Below are positions 15,821 to 24,276 of a stretch of 64,000 nucleotides of DNA, piece after piece. Position 1 is the first letter of the stretch. Each line of letters starts with the position of its first letter. Under the pieces are notes generated by a model, which saw nothing but the letters and a program-made list of their open reading frames with translations, searched no databases and was not told the origin of the DNA. The stretch lies in NCBI GenBank assembly GCA_041393415.1, contig JAWKKE010000007.1:1-64000 (forward strand). The letters are read 5' to 3'. This DNA comes from Thermoleophilia bacterium (GTDB lineage: Bacteria > Actinomycetota > Thermoleophilia > UBA2241). Both the position numbers and the translations under genes were made by a program.

Positions 15821-18187
15821 GTGGGCAGGCTGCTGGCACGCAAGCTGCGCCGCGACATGCGCGGCCGCGCCGGGCAGTTTCTGGCCGTCGTCATCGTCGT
15901 CTTTCTCGGCGTAACGCTCTTCGGCCTCTCGTACGACGCCTACCGCAACCTGATCGCCTCGTACGATCGTGTCTTCGTGCTCACCAACTTCGCCGACCAC
16001 ACGATCGCCGGCGGCGACACCGATGCCATTCTCGCCGCCGGACGAAGGGTGCCCGGCGTCGCCGAGGCGGCCGAACGCAGGGTCGCCGACGCGCCGGTGA
16101 AGGTCGGCGACACCACACTGCTCGGCCGCCTCGTGGGTCTGCCGGCCGACGGGCAGCCGCCCATCAACGGCGTCATGATCCTCAACGGGGAGTACCTCAC
16201 GCCGGGGAGCCCCACGGACGTGCTCGTCGAGAAGCACATGGTGGAGCACTTCGGGCTCACGCCGGGCAGCCGGCTGTCGCTGCAGACGGCGGACGGCTGG
16301 GAGACGCTCGTCATGCGCGGCGAGGCGGCCTCGGCGGAGTACATCTGGCCGGCCCCGAGTCGGCAGCAGGTGCTGGCCTCTCAGGACGAGTTCGGCGTGC
16401 TCTTCGTCTCTGAGGATCTGATGGACCGCCTGACGCCGGGCGCCGCCGTTCGGCAGGCGGTCTTCACGTACGAGGACGGCGCCGACCGGGCGAGCGTGGA
16501 CGCGGCGCTGAGCGCCGTGGCGCTCGCCAACGGCGCCGTCGACTCCTTCACGCAGGCGGAGCAGCCCTCCAACGCCGCTCTGCACGAAGACATCAACGGC
16601 TTCGGCGAGATGTCGGTCATGTTCCCGGTCTTGTTTCTCGGCGCCGCCGCGCTGGCCACCTACATCCTGCTCACCCGTCTCGTGTTTTCGCAGCGCTCCC
16701 AGATCGGGTTGATGCTGGCCAACGGCTTTCGCCGCCGCACCGTCTTTCTGCACTACCTCTCGTTCGGCCTCGTGGTCGGGATCGTCGGTGCCATCCCGGG
16801 CATCGTGGCCGGCATGCTGCTCGCTCGCCTCGCGACCAGCCTCTACACGAGCGCCATCTCCGTGCCGGTGAACGTGATCCAGTTTCACTGGGTGACGCTG
16901 ATCGTCGGTATCGCCTTCGGCATCGTCGCCGGCGTGCTCGCCACTCTGCCGCCGGCGATGCGCGCGGCGCGCTTCACGCCGGCCGAGGCGATGAGCGGCG
17001 CCGCTGGAGCGCCGCGCGCCGGTCGCAGCTTGCTTGAGCGGATTGTGCCGGCGCTGCGGCGCCTGCCGACGCACTGGAAGATGGTGCTGCGCGGCATCGG
17101 CCGCAGCCGCCGCCGTTCGCTGCTCACGGTGCTCGGCGTGGTGCTGGCGGCGGTCCTTGTGCTGGCGTCGTGGGGCATGATCGACACGACGATCGTCTTG
17201 CTCGACCGCCAGTTCAACGAGATCCAGAGCCAGGACGCCGAGGCGTATCTGGCGCCGGGCGACGTCGACAAGGGGCTGGCCGCCGTCGCCGCCGTGAGCG
17301 GCGTGGAGCGCGCCGAGCCCGTCGCCGATCTGCCGGCGTCGGTGCGCTCCTCGACGGCGCTCTACAGCACCGGGCTGCAAGCGTTCGAGTCCGGCACGAC
17401 CATGCACCGCTTCCTGCTCGCCGGCGGCGGCGAGACGGACCTGCCGGCCCAGGGCATCCTGCTCGGCTCGGCGCTGCGCGACATCCTCGCTGTGAGCGAG
17501 GGCGACAGCGTCGAGGTGACGCTGCCCGGTCTCGACAGCTCGTTCAAGGCCGAGGTCGCCGGCTTCGTCGACGAGCCGCTGGGCACGTTCGTCTACATGT
17601 CGCTACCGGCGCTGCGCACGGCGCTCGGCGGCTCGGTCGAACCCGTGAACGCCGCCATGGTGACGTTTGCCGCCGGCGCCGACCCCGCCGCCGTGCGCGC
17701 CGATCTGAGCTCACTTCCCGAGGTGACCGTGGTCGTCGACTCCCGCGCCCTGTACGCGATGGCGCAGTCGTTCATGGGTCTCTTCTACGCCTTCGTCGGT
17801 CTCATGGTTGCCCTCGGCGGCATCATGGCGCTGGCGCTCATCTACACGACGATGTCGTCGAACATCTCCGAGCGCCTCACCGAGTTGGCGTCGCTGCGCG
17901 CCGCCGGCATGAGCCGTCGGCGTCTGGCTCTGCTGTTGACGAGCGAGAACATGCTGCTGACGGTGCTCGGGATCGTGCCCGGGCTGATCGCCGGCTACTA
18001 CGCGGCGCGCCTCTTCATGGCTTCGTTCAGCAGCGATCTGTTCACGTTCAACCTGGCCCTGCGGCCGTGGACGCCGGTGGCCGTGGCGGCGGCGTTGCTG
18101 ATCGCCGCGCTGCTCTCGCAGTGGCCTGTGCTGCGCGCCGTGGAGCGCATCGACATCGCCAAGACGGTCAGGGAACGTTCGATCTAG
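15821..18187 (+). CDS. FtsX-like ABC transporter permease
   Basis: This is the membrane subunit partnering the preceding ATPase. The protein of about 788 residues has an N-terminal transmembrane segment (FLAVVIVVFLGVTLFG) and a large extracytoplasmic MacB-type domain. Three membrane segments follow (about residues 270-390), then a second half with the same order, so it is a duplicated FtsX architecture. GTG at 15821 is preferred because TGAGGAGG lies six bases upstream. A GTG at 15803 in the same frame, overlapping the ATPase stop, is the alternative. A 55-residue membrane peptide gene follows 15 bases later. Confidence 0.9.
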   Translation: MGRLLARKLRRDMRGRAGQFLAVVIVVFLGVTLFGLSYDAYRNLIASYDRVFVLTNFADHTIAGGDTDAILAAGRRVPGVAEAAERRVADAPVKVGDTTLLGRLVGLPADGQPPINGVMILNGEYLTPGSPTDVLVEKHMVEHFGLTPGSRLSLQTADGWETLVMRGEAASAEYIWPAPSRQQVLASQDEFGVLFVSEDLMDRLTPGAAVRQAVFTYEDGADRASVDAALSAVALANGAVDSFTQAEQPSNAALHEDINGFGEMSVMFPVLFLGAAALATYILLTRLVFSQRSQIGLMLANGFRRRTVFLHYLSFGLVVGIVGAIPGIVAGMLLARLATSLYTSAISVPVNVIQFHWVTLIVGIAFGIVAGVLATLPPAMRAARFTPAEAMSGAAGAPRAGRSLLERIVPALRRLPTHWKMVLRGIGRSRRRSLLTVLGVVLAAVLVLASWGMIDTTIVLLDRQFNEIQSQDAEAYLAPGDVDKGLAAVAAVSGVERAEPVADLPASVRSSTALYSTGLQAFESGTTMHRFLLAGGGETDLPAQGILLGSALRDILAVSEGDSVEVTLPGLDSSFKAEVAGFVDEPLGTFVYMSLPALRTALGGSVEPVNAAMVTFAAGADPAAVRADLSSLPEVTVVVDSRALYAMAQSFMGLFYAFVGLMVALGGIMALALIYTTMSSNISERLTELASLRAAGMSRRRLALLLTSENMLLTVLGIVPGLIAGYYAARLFMASFSSDLFTFNLALRPWTPVAVAAALLIAALLSQWPVLRAVERIDIAKTVRERSI

Positions 18188-18202
18188 CGAGAGGGCAATG
18201 AG

Positions 18203-18370
18203 ATGGCGAAGCACGCGTACGCGGTGATCTACTTCCTGCTCATGGTCACCGCCATCGTCGGCGCCGATGTTCTGTTTCTGCGCAACCACTTTGTCGCGCG
18301 ACTGATCACGAACATCGCCATCGTCGCCGTCTTTGCGGTCGTCTACCTCGTGTTCTCGAAGCGACTGTGA
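18203..18370 (+). CDS. 55-residue membrane protein, two predicted helices
   Basis: An ATG at 18203 begins a 55-residue product ending at TGA 18368-18370. It has two hydrophobic segments (YAVIYFLLMVTAIVGADVLF and ITNIAIVAVFAVVYLVF) separated by the charged turn LRNHFVARL, and a basic C terminus (SKRL). It starts 15 bases after the ABC permease stop, with a GAGGGCAATGAG stretch as a possible ribosome site. It is probably the last gene of the exporter operon. An accessory or stabilising subunit is a guess; no family is recognised. Confidence 0.7.
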   Translation: MAKHAYAVIYFLLMVTAIVGADVLFLRNHFVARLITNIAIVAVFAVVYLVFSKRL

Positions 18371-18371
18371 G

Positions 18372-18809
18372 CTAGATGGGCTCGTTCGCGCTCAGTCGCG
18401 CGAGCCCGCGGGCCACACCGTCTCTTACCATGTCCGCGTAGGGTCCGTCCGGGAGCGCTGAGAGCCGGGCCTCGGCGCTGCGGTAGTACTCCTCGGCCCG
18501 GCGTGGGTCGCCGAGTTCCTCGTGTGAGTGACCGAGGTTGAGATACAGCGACGGGTAGAAACCCGCCACACGTGCGTCGGCGACTCGGTCGGCGTAGCGC
18601 AGGCACTCCTCGTTCCAGCGCAGCGTCTCGTGCGGCCCATCCTGATGCCGAGCCACGTAGTGGGCCGCGACGCAGCGCTCATAGTCGTCGCTCGCGGCGC
18701 CCCAGGCCTGCTCGAAGAGCGACTTGGCCTCGTGCATGCGTCCCGCCGCCTCGGCCTCCATGCCCTGGGCGCACAGCTTCACGACGGCGTTGTTGGGGTC
18801 CATCTGCAC
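18372..18809 (-). CDS. tetratricopeptide-repeat-like protein
   Basis: This 145-residue alpha-helical protein is convergent with the transporter operon, the stops lying one base apart. It contains two TPR-like helical pairs: a first with EAEAAGRMHEAKSLFEQAW and a second with SLYLNLGHSHEELGDPRRAEEYYRSAE. These show the usual small-residue and aromatic spacing of TPR motifs. It has no signal peptide. Such small TPR proteins mediate protein contacts, and the partner is unknown. The start could be the first or third codon (MQM). Confidence 0.8.
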   Translation of the reverse strand: MQMDPNNAVVKLCAQGMEAEAAGRMHEAKSLFEQAWGAASDDYERCVAAHYVARHQDGPHETLRWNEECLRYADRVADARVAGFYPSLYLNLGHSHEELGDPRRAEEYYRSAEARLSALPDGPYADMVRDGVARGLARLSANEPI

Positions 18810-18893
18810 CGGCGGCTCCTATCCATCGACGTCCTCGCAGACTAGCACGGCGCCCGGACGACAATCCCGGGACCGTCCGCTAAGGCGGACCAC

Positions 18894-18932
18894 ATATACC
18901 GCACTTGACATATGGTATATCATGCATATGAG
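18894..18932 (+). promoter_or_regulatory. promoter and candidate operator of the thioredoxin/ArsR operon
   Basis: A consensus -35 box TTGACA lies at 18905-18910. The best -10 is TATGAG at 18927-18932 (spacer 16), which is weak. A perfect 7-bp inverted repeat, ATATACC (18894-18900) and GGTATAT (18914-18920), brackets the -35 box. CATATG occurs at 18909-18914 and 18925-18930. AT-rich dyads of this kind are typical ArsR/SmtB operators, and the operon ends in an ArsR-family gene, so autoregulation is likely (inference). A GTCCGC-TAAG-GCGGAC hairpin at 18875-18890 lies just upstream. Confidence 0.6.
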
Positions 18933-18981
18933 GCGGCAGTGGCCGTCGGCACTGGACCGGCGTACTAGAGGAGAACACGTC

Positions 18982-19332
18982 ATGTTGCAGACCCCACTGG
19001 AGCACATCGAGTCGGAGCAGGCCTTCAAGGAGACCCTGGCGAGCAACGAGAACGTCATGATCTGCTGCGGTCGAATGGGACCGATGTGCCTGCCCGTGTA
19101 CGACGTCATGGAAGCGCTCACGCCCGAGTACCCGCACGTGGCCTTCCGTGACATGGCCTTCGACGAGCCGGTGGCGATCACCATTCGCGGCCTGCCCGAG
19201 ACGCGGAGCTTCACAGGATTGCCGTTCACGGTGTACTTCAAGAACGGCGAGGTCGTCGCCGCGACGAGCAGCATTCAGACCATGGAGCAGGTCACGGCGA
19301 TCCTCGACGAGCACTTCGGCGCGCAGGGCTGA
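18982..19332 (+). CDS. thioredoxin-like protein with a divergent Cys motif
   Basis: This 116-residue protein has a thioredoxin-like fold, but the usual CGPC is replaced by CCGRMGPMC (Cys28, Cys29 and Cys36). The rest fits the fold: a central strand before the Cys site, a helix after it, GLPFTVYFKNGE near the cis-Pro strand and a final helix. The ATG at 18982 follows AGAGGAGAA. The next gene, ten bases downstream, is a thioredoxin reductase, so this is probably its redox partner. Regulation by the ArsR protein encoded third in the operon is likely. What it reduces (arsenate, peroxide, sulfane sulfur or a protein) is not visible. Confidence 0.82.
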   Translation: MLQTPLEHIESEQAFKETLASNENVMICCGRMGPMCLPVYDVMEALTPEYPHVAFRDMAFDEPVAITIRGLPETRSFTGLPFTVYFKNGEVVAATSSIQTMEQVTAILDEHFGAQG

Positions 19333-19341
19333 CCGGCGGCG

Positions 19342-20271
19342 ATGAGCACGGACTACGACATCGTCATACTGGGGGCGGGGCCGGCGGGTCTGACCGCGGG
19401 GATCTACGCGGCACGGGCCCGGCGCTCGGTGCTCATCCTCGACAGCGGCACCATCGGCGGTCAGACGGTGCTCACCGACAAGGTGGCTAACTACCCGGGT
19501 GTGGCCGAGACCTCGGGCCGCGAGCTGTCGCAGACGATGGCGCAGCAGGCGCGCAGCTACGGCTGCGAGGTCAAGGCGTTCGCGCGCATCGTTGAGGTCG
19601 ACCTGACGGGCGAGCTCAAGTCGGTCACGCTCAAGAACGGCACGCACATCACGGCGAAGGCGGTCATCGTCGCCTCTGGTGGCGTGCCGCGCAAGCTCGG
19701 CGTGGAGGGCGAGGAGCGGTTCGTCGGCAAGGGCATCTCCTACTGCGCCACCTGCGACGGCGACTTCTTCACCGACCGGCCCATCGCCGTCATCGGTGGC
19801 GGCAATTCTGCCCTCGAGGAGGCGGTGTCGTTGAGCCGCTACGCCTCGCACATCACCGTCATCCACGAGTTCGACCACTTCCAGGCCGAGCCGTGGATCG
19901 TCGCCGAGGCGCAGGCGAACGACAGGATCAGCTTCTTGATGAACCAGCGCGTGCTGGGGTTCACGGGCGAGACTGAGCTGGCCGGCGTGCGCTCGGCCGG
20001 CAAGGAGACCGGGGCCGTCTCGGAGACCCCGGTCGATGGCTGCTTCGTCTTCGTCGGCTACGTCCCCAACTCCGCGGTCTTCGCCGACCAACTGGACCTA
20101 ACGGAGCGCGGCGAGATCGTCGCCGACGCCGCGCTGCGCACCAGCCTGCCGGGGGTCTTCGCCGCCGGCGACGTGCGCGAGAAGCGCGTGCGGCAGATCA
20201 CCACCGCGGTGGCCGACGGCACGGTGGCGGCGCTCTCCGCCCTCGAGTATCTCAGCGAGGCGACGCCGTGA
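19342..20271 (+). CDS. trxB: thioredoxin reductase (TrxB family)
   Basis: This flavoprotein passes electrons from NAD(P)H through FAD to a redox-active disulfide and then to thioredoxin. The 309 residues show the FAD dinucleotide-binding motif GAGPAGLTAG near the N terminus, the redox centre YCATCDGDFF, the second nucleotide-binding motif IGGGNSALEEAV and the C-terminal FAD motif GVFAAGDVR. The length is normal for low-molecular-weight TrxB. The pyridine-nucleotide region lacks the common HRRD basic cluster after GGGNSA (it reads VIHEFDHF), so preference for NADPH is uncertain. Its stop overlaps the GTG start of the ArsR gene (GTGA at 20268-20271). Confidence 0.93.
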   Translation: MSTDYDIVILGAGPAGLTAGIYAARARRSVLILDSGTIGGQTVLTDKVANYPGVAETSGRELSQTMAQQARSYGCEVKAFARIVEVDLTGELKSVTLKNGTHITAKAVIVASGGVPRKLGVEGEERFVGKGISYCATCDGDFFTDRPIAVIGGGNSALEEAVSLSRYASHITVIHEFDHFQAEPWIVAEAQANDRISFLMNQRVLGFTGETELAGVRSAGKETGAVSETPVDGCFVFVGYVPNSAVFADQLDLTERGEIVADAALRTSLPGVFAAGDVREKRVRQITTAVADGTVAALSALEYLSEATP

Positions 20272-20627
20272 CCGACGCCGCGACCGCTATCTGCAAGGCG
20301 CTCGCGCACCCGGCCCGGCGAGCGCTTCTGCAGGCCTTGAGCCGCGGCGAGTGCGACGTCGGCAGGCTCAGCGCCGGCCTCCGTCTGGATCAGCCGACGG
20401 TGTCCAAGAGCCTCGCGACGCTGCGCGCCGCCGGTCTTGTCCGGGTACGCGTCGACGGCCGGCGCCGCTGCTACTCCGTGAATCACGAGGAGATCGTGAG
20501 GCCGCTTCTCGGTCTGCTCGCCGAGCTCGAGGCGCAGGACGCAGAGAAGGCGCCGGATGCCGGGAAAGGAGCGGCGCACGGAGCGCAAGGCGGGGTGCCG
20601 GTCGGACGGCGTTCGGGTCACTGGTAG
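20268..20627 (+). CDS. ArsR-family transcriptional regulator
   Basis: This 119-residue winged-helix repressor-type protein contains ALAHPARRALLQAL, the recognition helix region DQPTVSKSLATLRAAGLV and the wing VDGRRRCYSVN. The alpha-3 region reads GECDVGRL, with one Cys rather than the two-Cys ELCVCDL metal site of classic ArsR. Metal or arsenite sensing is therefore not assured, and a redox or other signal is possible. It starts with GTG inside the stop of trxB. The C-terminal 35 residues are low-complexity. It probably controls its own operon through the AT-rich dyad at 18894-18920. Confidence 0.88.
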   Translation: MTDAATAICKALAHPARRALLQALSRGECDVGRLSAGLRLDQPTVSKSLATLRAAGLVRVRVDGRRRCYSVNHEEIVRPLLGLLAELEAQDAEKAPDAGKGAAHGAQGGVPVGRRSGHW

Positions 20628-20703
20628 CCCGGCGGCGCACGGCCGCGAGCAGGGCGTGCCTCTCCAGAACCGGCGCAGGCGTCCGATAGGAAGACCTGCG
20701 ACT

Positions 20704-22191
20704 ATGGATAACGATCCCCTGCATGATCTCGAGCTTCTCGTTCGTTCGCGGTACGGCGCCCTGCATCTCAATACGGCGGAGGAAGACCGTGCCGAGGCGT
20801 TCGCGAAGGCTGCCGCCGAGCAGCTTCTGCTGACGCTCTTCGTGTGGCGGCGCGCCTCCGGCCTTAGGCGGGCGGGTACGCCGGCTGAGGTCTACGGCAC
20901 GCGAGACCCGCGGGTCGCGCTCTCGCACATCATCGGCTCGACGTTGCCGGCGCTCTACGTCTTCCACGGCCTGGCGCCGGATCTTCAGAAACCGGAGGTG
21001 GCCGACCTTCTGCGCGAGGCGGCGCAGCGGCTCAGCGGCCGCCCCGGCGCCCTCGTGCTCACCGGCGCCGACATCGCCATCCCGGAGGCTCTGCGACCGC
21101 TGGTCGGGCCGGTACGCGTGCCCGCGCCGAGCCGGCAGGACTACGCGCAGCTACTGCACTGGGTCTGCCGTGATCTCTCGACCCGTATGCCGGTGCAGAT
21201 CGCGCTGACGCCGGCCGACGAGGACCGGCTGCTGGTCAACCTTCAGGGTCTCGCCGTCGCGGAGGCCGAGAAGGTGCTCATCAAATGCATCATGGACGAC
21301 GGGCGGCTGGACGCCGGAGACATCGCCCGTGTGGCGGATGCCAAGCGCGACAGCATCGAGCGCGACGGCCTGCTCGAGTACCGTCCGGTCACGGAGTCGA
21401 TGGACGAGATCGCCGGCATGTCGCACCTCAAGGAATGGCTGCATAAGCGGCGCCTCTTCATGGACGATCCGCAGCGAGCGGCCCAGTTTGGCCTCGACTT
21501 TCCTCGCGGCCTTCTGCTCGTCGGCGTGCCCGGCTGTGGCAAGAGCCTCTGTGCCAAGGCGGTGGCCGCCGCCTGGTCGCTGCCGCTCGTGCGGCTCGAC
21601 CCGGGCGCGCTCTACGACAAGTACATCGGGGAGACGGAGCAGAATCTGCGCAAAGCCGTCGGCGCCGCCGACCGGCTGGCGCCACTCGTTCTCTGGATCG
21701 ACGAGATCGAGAAGGCGTTCGCGGTCGGCGGCGGCGACGACGGTGGTACGTCGCTGCGCGTCCTCGGCACGTTCCTTTCGTGGTTGCAGGAGCGCCACGG
21801 CGACGTCTTCGTGGTGGCGACCGCCAACGACGTGCAGCGGCTCCCCGCCGAGCTGCTGCGCAAGGGTCGCTTCGACGAGACGTTCTTCGTCGATCTGCCC
21901 GGCGAGGCGGCGCGGGCAGTCATCTTTCACGTGCACCTGCGCCGGCGAAGGCAGACGCCCGAGCGCTTCGATCTGCGGCGACTGGCGCGCGAGAGCGCCG
22001 GCTACAGCGGCGCCGAGCTGGAGCAGGTCGTCGTCTCGGCGCTCTACGCGGCCTACGCCGCCAACGCGCCGCTCAGCGACGAGCTGCTGCTCGGCGAGCT
22101 CAAGCAGATGCCGCCGATTGCGGCGACGGCGCGCGAGAAGATCGACTTCGTGCGCGCCTGGGCCAAGGGCCGCACGGTACCGGCGGGCTGA
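20704..22191 (+). CDS. AAA-family ATPase, Ycf46-like
   Basis: This 495-residue protein has an alpha/beta N-terminal domain (residues 1-240) and an AAA+ module of the FtsH/Ycf46 type. The AAA module has Walker A GVPGCGKS (274-281), Walker B LVLWIDEIEKAF, a sensor region FVVATANDVQRLP and the arginine-finger region LLRKGRFDE. The N-terminal layout and the SMDEIAGMSHLKEWLHKR linker match the Ycf46 group of bacteria, cyanobacteria and plastids, whose role is poorly defined. No protease domain is present. The open frame begins at 20557, but the ATG at 20704 gives a family-like start (MDNDPLHDLELLVRSRY). It is a single gene between the trx operon and a diguanylate cyclase. Confidence 0.85.
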   Translation: MDNDPLHDLELLVRSRYGALHLNTAEEDRAEAFAKAAAEQLLLTLFVWRRASGLRRAGTPAEVYGTRDPRVALSHIIGSTLPALYVFHGLAPDLQKPEVADLLREAAQRLSGRPGALVLTGADIAIPEALRPLVGPVRVPAPSRQDYAQLLHWVCRDLSTRMPVQIALTPADEDRLLVNLQGLAVAEAEKVLIKCIMDDGRLDAGDIARVADAKRDSIERDGLLEYRPVTESMDEIAGMSHLKEWLHKRRLFMDDPQRAAQFGLDFPRGLLLVGVPGCGKSLCAKAVAAAWSLPLVRLDPGALYDKYIGETEQNLRKAVGAADRLAPLVLWIDEIEKAFAVGGGDDGGTSLRVLGTFLSWLQERHGDVFVVATANDVQRLPAELLRKGRFDETFFVDLPGEAARAVIFHVHLRRRRQTPERFDLRRLARESAGYSGAELEQVVVSALYAAYAANAPLSDELLLGELKQMPPIAATAREKIDFVRAWAKGRTVPAG

Positions 22192-22263
22192 GCTGCGCCC
22201 GTCCGCCGAGCACCGTCGCAACGAGGTCTGGCGCGCGGACTCGCGAATTAGGCGGAGAGAGAG

Positions 22264-23205
22264 ATGGCGACCATGAACCGAGATGCCCCGCGGAATCGGG
22301 CAGGATCCCTGCTCGAGGCGGTCGCACGCCTACCGGTCTGGGCAACGCTTCTCATCGCCGCCTCGGTCATGGCGGCGCTTGCCGGGATCGACCTGGTCAC
22401 CGGAGACGAGATCAGCTTCTCCATCTTCTACCTGGCGCCGATTCTGTATGTGACGTGGTGCGCGGGTTTTCGCTGGGGTGCCGCCGCTGCCGTGGTCGCG
22501 GCGGCTACTTGGGGCGTCATCGACTTCGCCTCTGGAGCGCGGTACTCGTCCTCGTTCATACCGGTCTGGAACTCCGTGGTTCGGCTCGGCTTCTTCCTCA
22601 CAAGCGCGTACATACTCCGGGCGCTCCAGCACGCCAACGAGAGGATGGAAGCGCTTGCGCACACGGACTCGCTCACCGGTGTCGCCAACGCGCGTTCCTT
22701 CTACGCGGCGCTGGAGCGTGAGATCGAACGGCAGCGCCGCTACGGATCGGCCTTCACGGTGACGTACATCGACCTCGACAACTTCAAGGCGGTGAACGAC
22801 ACCTGCGGCCACAGCACCGGCGATGAGCTGTTGCGCGCCGTGTCCGCCGAGGTCTCGCGAAGCTCGCGCGCAGCCGACACCGTCGCCCGGCTGGGCGGAG
22901 ACGAATTCGCTGTCCTCATGCCCGAGACCGGCCAGGACGTCGCCATGGCGACGGCAGCGAGAATCCACTCCGGGGTTGTGCGCCTCATGCAGGCAAGTGC
23001 GCACGACGTGCCCGGCGCGGGAGCCACGGCCGGAGTAGTCGTGTTCGAGAGTCCTCCAGAGTCGGGCGACGCGGCCGTGAACGTCGCCGACGGGCTGATG
23101 TACAACGGCAAGGCTCTGGGGAGGGGCGTGGTGCAGCTCGTGGTCTGGCGTCAGCCTGGTCGCACGGAGCCGTTGCGCCCGACGGACGCGACGCCCCTGT
23201 CGTAG
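22264..23205 (+). CDS. membrane-bound diguanylate cyclase (GGDEF)
   Basis: This enzyme would make cyclic di-GMP from two GTP. The 313-residue protein has about four membrane helices in residues 20-115 (a sensor-like membrane domain with no recognised ligand pocket). A GGDEF domain follows: LAHTDSLTGVANAR, YIDLDNFKAVND, and the active motif GGDEF at 211-215. An RxxD inhibitory site (Arg202-Asp205) lies at the canonical five-residue spacing upstream, so product inhibition is expected. The last motif reads MYNGKALGRG rather than the common MYxAKxxGRN. No EAL or PilZ protein lies nearby. The stop abuts the convergent SGNH gene. Confidence 0.92.
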   Translation: MATMNRDAPRNRAGSLLEAVARLPVWATLLIAASVMAALAGIDLVTGDEISFSIFYLAPILYVTWCAGFRWGAAAAVVAAATWGVIDFASGARYSSSFIPVWNSVVRLGFFLTSAYILRALQHANERMEALAHTDSLTGVANARSFYAALEREIERQRRYGSAFTVTYIDLDNFKAVNDTCGHSTGDELLRAVSAEVSRSSRAADTVARLGGDEFAVLMPETGQDVAMATAARIHSGVVRLMQASAHDVPGAGATAGVVVFESPPESGDAAVNVADGLMYNGKALGRGVVQLVVWRQPGRTEPLRPTDATPLS

Positions 23206-24198
23206 TTATCTAAAGCACTCCGGCGCTTCTTCGACTGCCTTGCTCAGCAGGAGGCGCGAATTCTCTACGGTGATGTGCGCCCCGTCGTAGAACTCCTCGG
23301 CGTCGCCGTCGAAGGCGGCGATGTCGGTGTAGTCCAGCACGCGGAAACGGTAGCGCGTGCGCTGCTGCTTCAAGTAGCGCTTGAACTGCGCGTACTGCTC
23401 GGTCCAGGCGGGGACTTGGCGAAAAGCTGCGAGCGCACGCGGCTGGATTGGCATGATGATGATGCAGGGAATGACCCCTTGCGAGTTGCAGAGCGCCATC
23501 ACCTGTTCGAAGTAGGCCTTGGCGCGTGTCGTAGAGCGCGCGGCTACTTGCGTCCTCTTCTCCACCTGTGTGGGGATCCACTTGTCCAGCGACTGCTCCA
23601 GCGTGAGACCTCGCTCCCGATCGCGGTCGTAACGCGTGTACTCGAGCATGCCGCGCTCCGTAAAGCGGTTGATGGCGAGGAGATTCTTGATGCCGGGCTC
23701 ACCGCGCCGCTCCTTCTGCTCTGCGATGAGGGTGGGAGGGAACCATTGCGACAATCGCCGATCGTAGATGAGACCCTGGGCAAACGTGGTGTCTGTGAGG
23801 CTTCCCACCTGCATACCCCAGACGAGCCGCAGTTTGTTGTTTGGCGCGCGGCTGTACAGGTAGTTCGTGAAGGCCCATACGTCCTCGGGCTTGCAGTTGC
23901 TCACCGCGCAGTTCATGGCCGAAAGGCCGGTGAGCTGCGTCACGAAGTCCGGCTCGAGGCGTGTTGTGCGCGAGCCGCCGATCAGCATGAGCTGGGGCGG
24001 CCCCGGCAACTCGTCGATCAGGTCCGCCTTGAAGCTGTGGACGTAGCCGATCTCCTTGTAGCGCCGAAGCTCCCAAATGGGAGTCTCTGGAGAGGCGCCG
24101 GCGTAGGTGATGAGTGCCGCGCCGCCGCCGAGGAGAATCACCAAAATCAGGAGGGGAGGGAGGAGTCTGGACAGCCACCGAGTGCGTCGTCTGGCCAT
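23206..24198 (-). CDS. membrane-anchored SGNH-like protein (1)
   Basis: This 330-residue protein has an N-terminal basic stretch and one membrane helix (LLPPLLILVILLGGGAALI), then an extracytoplasmic domain. It shows SGNH hydrolase signatures: block I LIGGSRTTRL (Ser nucleophile), a possible block III region and a C-terminal FYDGAHITVENS (Asp and His of block V). DltD- and AlgX/AlgJ-like proteins with this plan acetylate cell-wall or exported polysaccharides together with a membrane-bound acyltransferase, but no MBOAT gene is in this window. It lies 78 bases downstream of a second gene of the same kind. Substrate unknown. Confidence 0.7.
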   Translation of the reverse strand: MARRRTRWLSRLLPPLLILVILLGGGAALITYAGASPETPIWELRRYKEIGYVHSFKADLIDELPGPPQLMLIGGSRTTRLEPDFVTQLTGLSAMNCAVSNCKPEDVWAFTNYLYSRAPNNKLRLVWGMQVGSLTDTTFAQGLIYDRRLSQWFPPTLIAEQKERRGEPGIKNLLAINRFTERGMLEYTRYDRDRERGLTLEQSLDKWIPTQVEKRTQVAARSTTRAKAYFEQVMALCNSQGVIPCIIIMPIQPRALAAFRQVPAWTEQYAQFKRYLKQQRTRYRFRVLDYTDIAAFDGDAEEFYDGAHITVENSRLLLSKAVEEAPECFR

Positions 24199-24276
24199 TG
24201 TCCCTCCCTTCTTGCGTCACGAATCGACCGGTTCGATTCTTCCGGGCGGGCCTTCTGCGTGTCAAACGCAATCCCT

